A DNA stretch of 8,703 bases from Pseudomonadota bacterium (GTDB lineage: Bacteria > Pseudomonadota > Alphaproteobacteria > Caulobacterales > Aquidulcibacteraceae): positions 1 through 8,703 of the forward strand of contig JAEWNX010000137.1 of NCBI GenBank assembly GCA_023461135.1, read 5' to 3'. A program made the translations under genes and the position numbers. Below the pieces are notes generated by a model that saw only the letters and a program-made list of their open reading frames with translations, did no database searches and had not been told where the DNA came from. This document shows positions 1 to 6,526 of this stretch, in pieces. How positions within the stretch are numbered: position 1 is the first letter of the stretch; every line of letters starts with the position of its first letter.

Positions 1-1095
1 GTCGGCGCCAACATCGCCGTCCCCGCCGGCGCGCGCGTGATCGAAGCGCAAGGCCGTTTCGTCACGCCCGGCGCCTTCGCGGCGATGAGTGAAGTGGGGC
101 TCTCGGAAATTTCCGGCTCCGGCGCGCCGAATGACGCCAGCGTCGAAAGCAGCACGATCTCCGCCGCAGCCGACGCCGGCCGCGCGTTCAATCCCGGCGT
201 CAGCGCCATCGCCGTTACGCGCATCGAAGGCGTGACGCGCGCCGCCATCGCGCCGTCCTCGACCGACACGCTGTTCGGAGGGCGCGGCGCGCTCGTTTCG
301 CTCGGCGGCCGCTCCGACAGCGTCTTCCGCCAGCGCGCCTTCATGGTCGTCGAACTCGGCGAAACCGGCGCCAACCGCACCGGCAATTCGCGCGCGGCGC
401 TGTGGCCTGCATTTGAAGCGGCCTTGCGCGACGCGCGCGAATACCCCGCGCGCTACACTCGGGGGCAGGGCGGCGCGGTGCTCAGCGAACTTGACGCCGC
501 CGCGCTCCAACCGTTCGCGCGCGGGCAGGGCGTCTTTCTCGTGCACGTCGACAGCGCCGCCGATCTCCGCCGCATCATCCGCTTCCAGCGCGACAATCCC
601 AGCCTCGATTTCGTCATTCATGGCGGCGCCGAAGCCTGGCAGGTCGCCGACGAACTTGCCGCCGCGCGCATCCCGGTGATTGTCGATCCGCTCGCCAATC
701 TGCCCGACGCCTTCGAGCGCCTGTCCGCGCGTCTCGACAACGCCGCGTTGTTGCAGGCGGCCGGCGTACAGATCGCGATCGCCCCCGCGCCGGGCACGGT
801 CGACGCACACCAGGCGCGTCTGGTCCTTCAGCTCGCTGGCAACGCCGTCGCCAACGGCCTGCCGTGGGACGCCGCCTTCGCCGCCGTCACGCGCGGGCCC
901 GCCGACATCTTCGGCGTCGGCGGCGAACTCGGCCGTCTCGACCGCAATTACATCGCCGACGTGGTGATCTGGGACGGCGATCCGCTTGAGGTGCAAAGCG
1001 CCCCGACCGCGGTGTTCATTGCGGGCATCGAGCAGCCGCTGGTTTCTCGCCAGACCCGTTTGCGCGATCGGTACAACCCGGCGCGGGAGCGCTAA
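1..1095 (+). CDS. Amidohydrolase-family protein, C-terminal part (5' end outside window)
   Basis: The frame is open from base 1 and begins inside the gene: the stretch before the GTG at 37 already reads like the N-terminal beta-sandwich of amidohydrolases (VGANIAVPAGARVIEAQG, then VTPG). 364 residues are visible. Features seen: VTPG at bases 61-72, a histidine in FVIHGGAEAW at about 610-640, GNAVANGLPWDAA at about 838-877, and the usual C-terminal sandwich return (ADVVIWDGDP, about 955-985). The family binds one or two metals through an HxH motif just after TPG, but here that place reads A-A-M-S-E (bases 79-93), so both histidines are missing. This suggests an imidazolonepropionase-like branch that is metal-poor, mechanistically different, or a pseudoenzyme. 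Substrate and location are unknown; any signal peptide would lie upstream. It converges on the alcohol dehydrogenase gene with a 5-base gap. Confidence is high for the fold and low for any activity. Confidence 0.8.
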   Translation, partial: VGANIAVPAGARVIEAQGRFVTPGAFAAMSEVGLSEISGSGAPNDASVESSTISAAADAGRAFNPGVSAIAVTRIEGVTRAAIAPSSTDTLFGGRGALVSLGGRSDSVFRQRAFMVVELGETGANRTGNSRAALWPAFEAALRDAREYPARYTRGQGGAVLSELDAAALQPFARGQGVFLVHVDSAADLRRIIRFQRDNPSLDFVIHGGAEAWQVADELAAARIPVIVDPLANLPDAFERLSARLDNAALLQAAGVQIAIAPAPGTVDAHQARLVLQLAGNAVANGLPWDAAFAAVTRGPADIFGVGGELGRLDRNYIADVVIWDGDPLEVQSAPTAVFIAGIEQPLVSRQTRLRDRYNPARER

Positions 1096-1100
1096 CCCTT

Positions 1101-2209
1101 TCAGGTCATTCGCAGGATGGGTTTGATCACCTCTCCAGACTTGGAATCCGCCAAAGCCTGCTCGATCTCGCCCATTTCGTAGTAGCGAACTAAGCGGTCG
1201 AAGGGAAAGCGGCCTTGTTGATAAAGATCGACTAACGCAGGGATCAATTGTCCGGAGCGTCCCCCGCCGCCAAGCACGCCAATGACGCGCTTGCCCCACA
1301 GCGTCGATAAGTGATCGAGCGAGAAGCGCGCCCCCGCCGGCGCGCCGCCAATCAGCACAAGCGTGCCCAACATGCCGACGGTCTGCGCCAGGGTCTCGAT
1401 GACCGCGATAACCCCCGTACAGTCGAATGCGTAGTCTACTGTAGAGCCGGTAATCTTGGCGACTTCCGCGACCAAATCCTTCGACTTGGAATTAATCGTG
1501 TGCGTGGCGCCGAACGAGTTCGCAAGGTCAAGGCGGCTGTCATGCACATCGGCGACGATGATGGTGGTGACGCCGGAATTGCGCGCCGCCATGACGGCCG
1601 CAAGTCCAACCGCGCCAACGCCAACGATGAGGATCGAGGAGCCGAGCGGCGGACGCGCTTCGTTCAGAACTGCGCCGGCCCCAGTCGCCAATCCGCAAGC
1701 CAGGGGGCCAAGGAGCTCAAGAGGGACATCGTCTTGCACTTTCACCAGCGCGTCGGCCAGCGTGATGGAATGTGTGGCGAACGATGACTGCCCGAAGAAG
1801 TGTCCGTTCACGTGCTTGCCGTTCCGGGAGTATGCGCTCTGACCCTTCATCTCACCTTTGAAGCGCCGGCCTGAAACAAGCGCTTCTCCTGTGCGCAGGC
1901 AGTAGCGGGGATGACCATCGAGGCAATTGCGGCACTCGCCGCAAGACGGCCAGCCGATGATAACCTTGTCGCCTGCTGCGAAATTGTCGACGCCGGCGCC
2001 CACGCGCTCGACTATGCCGGCGCCTTCATGGCCAAGCACAGCCGGAAACGGCTCCCCATGTCGCCGGCGCGGGTGATCGCGTCGGTGTGGCAAACGCCAG
2101 CCGCCACGATGCGCACAAGGGCTTCGCCCCGGCCTGGCTCCTCAAGGTCGATCTCCTGGACCTCAAAAGGTGCGTCTTTCTTTTCGACGACAAGAGCCCG
2201 GATTTTCAT
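1101..2209 (-). pseudogene. Frameshifted zinc-dependent alcohol dehydrogenase (benzyl/aryl-alcohol DH type)
   Basis: Two overlapping - strand frames together make one complete medium-chain dehydrogenase. The first (ATG at 2209) gives residues 1-52 and contains GVCHTD; the second continues from base 2054 with EPFPAVLGHEGAG to the stop at 1101. They join if one G is restored in the GGGG run at 2057-2054, giving 369 residues, the normal family length. In that reconstruction the catalytic zinc ligands are C40, H61 and C172, the structural zinc ligands C90, C93, C96 and C104, and the NAD-binding loop GVGAVG 197-202. The FGQSSFATH stretch resembles benzyl-alcohol dehydrogenases, which oxidise aromatic or allylic alcohols with NAD+; the substrate here is inferred only. 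An AGAGG Shine-Dalgarno lies 6 bases before the ATG. All key residues are intact, so the break is recent or an assembly/sequencing error. Base composition is less GC-rich than the neighbours, hinting at acquisition by transfer. Confidence 0.85.
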
Positions 2210-2353
2210 GAATGACCTCTCAGTCGGGTGCTCGGGTCGTTGCCTTCAGCACGCCGTGCTGCATCCCGCGCCGCGCGGCTTGTGCGGTCAAGGGCGTTTC
2301 ACGCAGCTTGAAATGGAGCCTTTCCGGTCCTCATCAAGCGGGGCCCCTAGCTC

Positions 2354-2364
2354 GCCAGGCTGGC
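2354..2364. promoter_or_regulatory. Small perfect dyad just upstream of the rpsB -35
   Basis: GCCAG-G-CTGGC is an 11-base perfect inverted repeat around one central base, ending 5 bases before the predicted -35. Its size and place would suit a protein-binding site, but such short GC dyads arise often by chance in this composition. No regulator is identified. Confidence 0.2.
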
Positions 2365-2369
2365 CGCGC

Positions 2370-2398
2370 TTGCCTCGGTGCGGCGGCGCGCCTATATC
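2370..2398 (+). promoter_or_regulatory. Predicted housekeeping sigma promoter of the rpsB cluster
   Basis: TTGCCTC at 2370-2376 is followed after 14 bases by CCTATATC at 2391-2398. The Caulobacter-type housekeeping promoter is TTGACGS, 10-14 bases, GCTANAWC, so the -10 matches at 7 of 8 positions and the -35 keeps TTG. Read as a generic sigma-70 site it is TTGCCT-17-TATATC. Transcription would start near 2404-2407 and give a leader of about 110 nucleotides before rpsB. It is the best promoter candidate in the window and probably drives rpsB-tsf and possibly the genes beyond. Confidence 0.6.
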
Positions 2399-2409
2399 CC
2401 CCGCTCACT

Positions 2410-2506
2410 TCGCACGCGGGAGCGGCGGGGCGGTCTGAAAGCGGCCGTTTCCTCCATCCGGTCCAGGGAAACCTGGGTTCTCCCGCGGCGGCAAACCGGA
2501 AAAGGA
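2410..2506 (+). promoter_or_regulatory. Structured 5' leader of rpsB, candidate S2 autoregulatory element
   Basis: The leader can form a long outer helix: bases 2415-2422 pair perfectly with 2480-2487 (8 bp), and past a bulged A2414 the helix continues with 2410-2413 against 2488-2491, including one G-U. Inside lie a CCAGG-GAAA-CCTGG hairpin (2463-2476, GNRA-type tetraloop) and a weaker stem 2431-2435/2443-2447. In addition TCCGGT (2457-2462), inside the helix, is an exact complement of ACCGGA (2495-2500), outside it, which would make a pseudoknot ending directly on the AAAGGA Shine-Dalgarno (2501-2506). E. coli rpsB-tsf is known to be autoregulated by S2 through its leader. A similar role here is inferred from place and folding, not from any recognised RNA family. 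Confidence 0.4.
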
Positions 2507-2514
2507 ACGGACTC

Positions 2515-3330
<816 letters not shown>

Positions 3331-3354
3331 CGCAGAATACGTAGGAGTACGAAC

Positions 3355-4293
3355 ATGGCGGAAATCACCGCTGCGCTGGTCAAGGACCTGCGCGAAAAAA
3401 CCGGCGTCGGCATGATGGACTGCAAGAAGGCGCTGGAAGCCAATGACGGCAACCTCGAAGCCTCGGTCGATTGGCTGCGCGCCAAGGGCCTGTCGAAAGC
3501 CGCCAAGAAGGCCGACCGCGCCGCCGCCGAAGGCATCGTCGCGATCGCTGCGTCCGGCAAGGAAGCGGCGGTGGTCGAGCTCAATTCGGAAACCGACTTC
3601 GTCGCCCGCAACGCCGACTTCCAGAAGGCGGCGAGCGCGTTCGCCAAGCTCGCGCTCAGCGCCGGCGATCACCAGGCGCTGCTCAACGCCGCGTACAACG
3701 GCGAGAAGGTGTCCGACGCCATCACCGGCCTGATCGCCACGATCGGCGAGAACATAACGCTGCGCCGTTCGGCGAGGCTGAAGGTCGAGACCGGCGCCAT
3801 CGCCAATTACGTGCACGCCAAGGTGGACGGCGCAGACAATCTCGGCCGCATCGCCGTGCTCGTGGCGCTGGAATCGACCGGCGACAAAGCCGCGCTCGAA
3901 AGCTTCGGCAAGAAGGTCGCGATGCACATCGCGTCCGCGAACCCGCTTGCGCTCACGGAAGCCGAAATCCCAGCCGACCGCGTCGAGCGGGAGCGATCGG
4001 TGCTGCTCGAGCAGATCAAGGAAGATCCCAAGGCCCAGGGCAAGCCGCAGCAGGTCTTGGACAAGATGCTCGAAGGGCGCATGCGCAAGTTCTTCGAGGA
4101 ATCCGTGCTGACGAAGCAGGCCTTCGTTTTGAACCCGGATCAATCCATCGAAGACGCGGTTAAGGACGCCGAGAAGGCCGCCGGCGCGCCGGTCAAACTG
4201 AAGGGCTTCGTGCGCTTCGCAGTCGGCGAGGGCGTGGAAAAGCGCCAGGACGACTTCGCCGCCGAAGTCGCCTCGATGACCAAGAAGGACTAA
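3355..4293 (+). CDS. tsf: Translation elongation factor Ts
   Basis: EF-Ts is the guanine-nucleotide exchange factor that releases GDP from EF-Tu in the cytoplasm. The N-terminal UBA-like domain (about residues 1-50) starts with [19 protein letters not shown], and the signature T-D-F-V-A-R lies at residues 80-85 in the core that contacts EF-Tu. The C-terminal module ends with [19 protein letters not shown]. Length is 312 residues, slightly above the roughly 280-310 usual for the family. AGGAG (3343-3347) sits 7 bases before the ATG. It follows rpsB closely, the near-universal bacterial pairing, and is followed by a strong GC hairpin that may separate the translation genes from pyrH. Confidence 0.98.
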   Translation: MAEITAALVKDLREKTGVGMMDCKKALEANDGNLEASVDWLRAKGLSKAAKKADRAAAEGIVAIAASGKEAAVVELNSETDFVARNADFQKAASAFAKLALSAGDHQALLNAAYNGEKVSDAITGLIATIGENITLRRSARLKVETGAIANYVHAKVDGADNLGRIAVLVALESTGDKAALESFGKKVAMHIASANPLALTEAEIPADRVERERSVLLEQIKEDPKAQGKPQQVLDKMLEGRMRKFFEESVLTKQAFVLNPDQSIEDAVKDAEKAAGAPVKLKGFVRFAVGEGVEKRQDDFAAEVASMTKKD

Positions 4294-4300
4294 CACGGAA

Positions 4301-4334
4301 CCGCCGCCGTTTGGCTTTGCGCCAGCGGCGGCGG
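4301..4334 (+). terminator. Strong hairpin between tsf and pyrH (attenuator or processing site)
   Basis: CCGCCGCCG (4301-4309) pairs perfectly with CGGCGGCGG (4326-4334). Inside, after a possible T-G wobble and a bulged T, TGGC (4312-4315) pairs with GCCA (4321-4324) around a 5-base loop. No T-run follows, so it is not a classical intrinsic terminator; partial attenuation, an RNase stop or protection of the rpsB-tsf 3' end are the likelier roles. It begins 7 bases after the tsf stop, as expected of a 3'-end structure. Confidence 0.5.
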
Positions 4335-4373
4335 ACGCGTTATGCTGGGGCCACGCCCCGGATGGTCCTGACA

Positions 4374-5117
4374 ATGAGCCTCGCCGAAATGCCCGAGCCC
4401 GCTTCCGCGCGCCGCTACAAGCGGGTGCTTCTCAAGATTTCCGGCGAAGCGCTGATGGGCGAGGGCCAATACGGCATCGACCAGGCAACGTGTGAACGCT
4501 TCGCCCAGGAGGTGCTCGACGCCCAGCGCACCGGCGGCGAAATCTGCCTCGTCATCGGCGGGGGCAACATCTTTCGCGGCATGCAAGGCGCGGCCAAAGG
4601 CATGGAGCGCGCCAGCGCCGACTACATGGGCATGCTAGCGACGGTGATGAACGCGCTCGCCATGCAGAACGCGATCGAGTCCCTCGGAGGGCAGGCGCGC
4701 GTGCTCTCCGCCATTCCGATGCAGACGGTGTGCGAGCCCTACATCCGCCGCCGCGCCATGCGGCACATGGAGAAGGGCCGCGTGGTCATCTTCGCCGCCG
4801 GCACCGGCAATCCGTTTTTCACCACCGACACCGCCGCCGCGCTACGCGCCGCCGAAATGGGCTGCGACGCGCTCCTCAAAGGCACCCAGGTCGACGGCGT
4901 CTATTCCGCCGACCCCAAGAAAGACAAGTCCGCCACGCGCTACGACACGCTGAGCTATCACGAAGTGCTGGCGCGCGATCTCAAGGTGATGGATGCGTCG
5001 GCCATCGCGCTCATGCGCGACAACGGCATCCCGATCGTCGTGTTCTCCATTCACAAGCGCGGCGCGCTGGCTGAAGTGCTGGCCGGCGGCGGCGTGTGCA
5101 CCACCATCAGTGACTAG
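4374..5117 (+). CDS. pyrH: Uridylate kinase (UMP kinase)
   Basis: PyrH phosphorylates UMP to UDP with ATP, the step that feeds all pyrimidine nucleotides; the bacterial hexameric enzyme belongs to the amino-acid-kinase fold and is typically GTP-activated and UTP-inhibited. Seen here: K-x-S-G-E at residues 21-25, the phosphate-binding GGGNIFRG at 62-69, [12 protein letters not shown] at 144-155, then [15 protein letters not shown] and the C-terminal [18 protein letters not shown]. Length is 247 residues. The start is uncertain: ATGs at 4362, 4374 and 4389 all precede the conserved [13 protein letters not shown] block. I chose 4374, with GGATGG 8 bases upstream. A weak TTGCGC-18-TATGCT pair (4317-4346) could provide an extra promoter. 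The stop overlaps the Shine-Dalgarno of frr. Confidence 0.96.
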   Translation: MSLAEMPEPASARRYKRVLLKISGEALMGEGQYGIDQATCERFAQEVLDAQRTGGEICLVIGGGNIFRGMQGAAKGMERASADYMGMLATVMNALAMQNAIESLGGQARVLSAIPMQTVCEPYIRRRAMRHMEKGRVVIFAAGTGNPFFTTDTAAALRAAEMGCDALLKGTQVDGVYSADPKKDKSATRYDTLSYHEVLARDLKVMDASAIALMRDNGIPIVVFSIHKRGALAEVLAGGGVCTTISD

Positions 5118-5129
5118 GACCAAACCACC

Positions 5130-5696
5130 ATGGCCCAACCCCAAGCCTTCAAGCTCGACGACTTCAAGAAACGCATGGACGGCGCCCTCAGCGCGCTGAG
5201 CCACGAATTCGGCGGCCTGCGCACCGGCCGCGCGTCGGCCACGATCCTCGACCCGATCACCGTGGAAGCGTACGGCGCGACGTCGCCGCTCAACCAGGTC
5301 GCCAACGTCTCGGTGCCCGAGCCCCGCATGATCTCGGTGCAGGTGTGGGACAAATCCGTCGTCTCCGCCGTGGACAAGGCGATCCGCTCCTCGAACCTCG
5401 GCCTCAACCCCATCGTCGACGGTCAAACGCTGCGCATCCCGATCCCGCCGCTCACCGGCGAGCGCCGCACTGAGCTGGCGAAGGTCGCGGGCAAGTACGC
5501 CGAACAGCAACGCATCGCCGTGCGCAACGTGCGCCGCGACGCGATGGAGCACCTGAAGAAGCTCGAGAAGGATCACGCGATCAGCCAGGACGAGCACAAG
5601 CGTCACAACGACGAAGTGCAGAAGATCACCGACGAGCACATCCGCAAGATCGACGAGATGCTGCGGCACAAGGAAGAGGAGATCACGCAGGTGTAG
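5130..5696 (+). CDS. frr: Ribosome recycling factor
   Basis: RRF splits the post-termination ribosome together with EF-G. At 188 residues it matches the family (185 in E. coli). The conserved LRTGRAS (residues 30-36) lies in the first long helix, followed by the domain II beta region ([16 protein letters not shown]) and the long C-terminal helices with RRTELAK and the charged [21 protein letters not shown] at 5116-5119 overlaps the pyrH TAG stop and is 10 bases before the ATG, which suggests translational coupling to pyrH. An unusual repeat-like structure follows the stop and separates it from uppS. Confidence 0.98.
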   Translation: MAQPQAFKLDDFKKRMDGALSALSHEFGGLRTGRASATILDPITVEAYGATSPLNQVANVSVPEPRMISVQVWDKSVVSAVDKAIRSSNLGLNPIVDGQTLRIPIPPLTGERRTELAKVAGKYAEQQRIAVRNVRRDAMEHLKKLEKDHAISQDEHKRHNDEVQKITDEHIRKIDEMLRHKEEEITQV

Positions 5697-5698
5697 GT

Positions 5699-5727
5699 GG
5701 GTAGGGAAAAGGGAGTAGGGAGTAGGG
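5699..5727 (+). promoter_or_regulatory. Putative G-quadruplex in the frr-uppS spacer
   Basis: Five GGG runs lie at 5699-5701, 5704-5706, 5711-5713, 5718-5720 and 5725-5727, separated by 2, 4, 4 and 4 bases. This meets the standard four-tract G3 with loops of 1-7 definition with one tract to spare. It is on the coding strand, so it would also form in mRNA, just after the frr stop codon. Formation is predicted, not shown. Confidence 0.55.
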
Positions 5728-5782
5728 CGCAGCGAGCGCACAGGCCCACTCACGATTTCCTACTCACTACTTCCTATTTCCC
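5704..5782 (+). repeat. Long imperfect inverted repeat filling the frr-uppS spacer
   Basis: The left arm (5704-5726, GTAGGG-like units) and right arm (5759-5782, CCTACTC/CTATTTCCC) are complementary at 21 Watson-Crick pairs plus one G-U, with one mismatch and one bulged base. They enclose a 32-base loop with its own small GCGC...GCGC stem. The left arm is purine-only except for T in GTA; the right arm is mostly pyrimidine. Such GGGAGTA-type spacers look like a dispersed intergenic repeat rather than a protein-binding site, but I cannot test for other copies. The right arm ends exactly at the base before the uppS ATG. Confidence 0.65.
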
Positions 5783-6526
5783 ATGGCGCAGCCATCTCCC
5801 ACCCCGGCGCCGGCGCTTATACCCCGCCACATCGCCATCATCATGGACGGCAACGGCCGCTGGGCGAAGCAACGCAATCGTCCGCGCACATTTGGTCACT
5901 CCGAGGGTGTGGAAGCGTTGCGCCGCACGGTGGAGGCTGCAGGCGAACTTGGGGTCACGTATCTCACAGTGTTCGGCTTCTCAACGGAGAACTGGCGCCG
6001 CCCCGTCGAAGAAGTGAACGCGCTCTTCGACCTGCTTCGCCTCTATGTCGCGCGCGACCTCGATCGTCTTGTGAAAGAAGGCGTGCGCGTCCGCGTCATC
6101 GGCGAACGCATCGGCCTGCAGAAGGACATCGCCGACATCATCGAGAACGCCGAAGCGCGCACGCGCCACAACGACAAGCAACACCTTACCATCGCCTTCA
6201 ACTATGGCGGCCAGGACGAGATCGCGCGCGCCGCGCGCCGCCTCGCGCAGGATGTGGCCGCCGGCAAGCTGCAGCCTCGTGACGTGACGCCCGAGCGGTT
6301 CGAATCTTACCTCGACACCGCCGGCCTCCCGGCGCCGGATCTGTTGATCCGCACCTCCGGTGAAACGCGGCTCTCAAATTTCATGCTCTGGCAGGCAGCT
6401 TACACCGAGCTCGTCTTTCTCGACGTGCTCTGGCCGGACTTCAACCGCGCCGCGCTCGAGCAAGCGATCGACATCTACAACAAGCGCGAGCGCCGTTTCG
6501 GAGGGTCCGATCCTGCACCCGCCTGA
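5783..6526 (+). CDS. uppS: Undecaprenyl diphosphate synthase (cis-prenyltransferase)
   Basis: UppS adds isopentenyl units to farnesyl diphosphate in cis geometry to make the C55 carrier for peptidoglycan and other surface polymers. All signatures are present: HIAIIMDGNGRWA with catalytic Asp22, GH at 38-39, FSTENW at 66-71, and RTSGE (190-194) with R196 in TRLSNF for pyrophosphate binding, followed by YTELVF and LWPDF. At 247 residues it has family length. The ATG at 5783 is the only usable start: in-frame TAG codons lie at 5702 and 5723, no ATG, GTG or TTG lies between, and the next ATG is inside the catalytic motif. No Shine-Dalgarno is visible, because the pyrimidine-rich repeat arm abuts the ATG. 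Its 3' end overlaps the predicted cdsA start by 14 bases. Confidence 0.97.
   Translation: MAQPSPTPAPALIPRHIAIIMDGNGRWAKQRNRPRTFGHSEGVEALRRTVEAAGELGVTYLTVFGFSTENWRRPVEEVNALFDLLRLYVARDLDRLVKEGVRVRVIGERIGLQKDIADIIENAEARTRHNDKQHLTIAFNYGGQDEIARAARRLAQDVAAGKLQPRDVTPERFESYLDTAGLPAPDLLIRTSGETRLSNFMLWQAAYTELVFLDVLWPDFNRAALEQAIDIYNKRERRFGGSDPAPA
6500..6515 (+). promoter_or_regulatory. Shine-Dalgarno and apparent CTG start of cdsA
   Basis: GGAGGG at 6500-6505 is followed after 7 bases by CTG at 6513-6515 in the cdsA frame. It is the strongest ribosome-binding site near the start of that frame, and no ATG, GTG or TTG lies nearby in frame before the first membrane segment. It therefore decides the start call. 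Confidence 0.5.

Larger units (their letters stand above)
2210..2514. other. Intergenic region between divergent alcohol dehydrogenase and rpsB
   Basis: This 305-base region separates the start of the - strand dehydrogenase from the rpsB start. The frame of rpsB stays open upstream to 2212, but that extension has no family similarity and shows shadow-like composition, so it is not read as coding. The right half holds the predicted rpsB promoter (2370-2398) and a foldable leader. The left half holds only small dyads, such as AGCAC/GTGCT at 2248-2260. A TTGACC on the - strand (2291-2286) could be a -35 for the dehydrogenase, but no matching -10 is visible. Confidence 0.6.

Noticed and set aside
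1081..1100. Possible terminator after the amidohydrolase (GCGC-GGGA-GCGC)
   Set aside because: Only a 4-bp stem, mostly within the coding end, and no real T-run follows.
2308..2336. Alternative rpsB promoter with TTGAAA
   Set aside because: The -10 position reads TCATCA, a poor match, and the site at 2370-2398 is clearly better.
2399..2427. CCGCTC/GAGCGG hairpin around the predicted transcription start
   Set aside because: Its 5' strand would lie at or before the start of the transcript, and the 3' strand competes with the stronger 2410-2422/2480-2491 helix.
2212..2514. N-terminal extension of S2 by 101 residues
   Set aside because: The frame is merely open; the conserved S2 start and Shine-Dalgarno are at 2515, and the promoter and leader occupy this DNA.
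4842..5753. 303-codon - strand frame opposite pyrH and frr
   Set aside because: Antisense shadow; its apparent N-terminus is just the translated frr-uppS repeat.
5697..6017. 106-codon + strand frame starting at an ATG-less GTG after frr
   Set aside because: It translates the repeat and then runs out of frame through uppS; no family similarity.
6360..6512. ATG start for cdsA at 6360
   Set aside because: It would encode 51 Ser/Arg/Thr-rich residues read out of frame through the conserved uppS C-terminus, with no membrane or family character.
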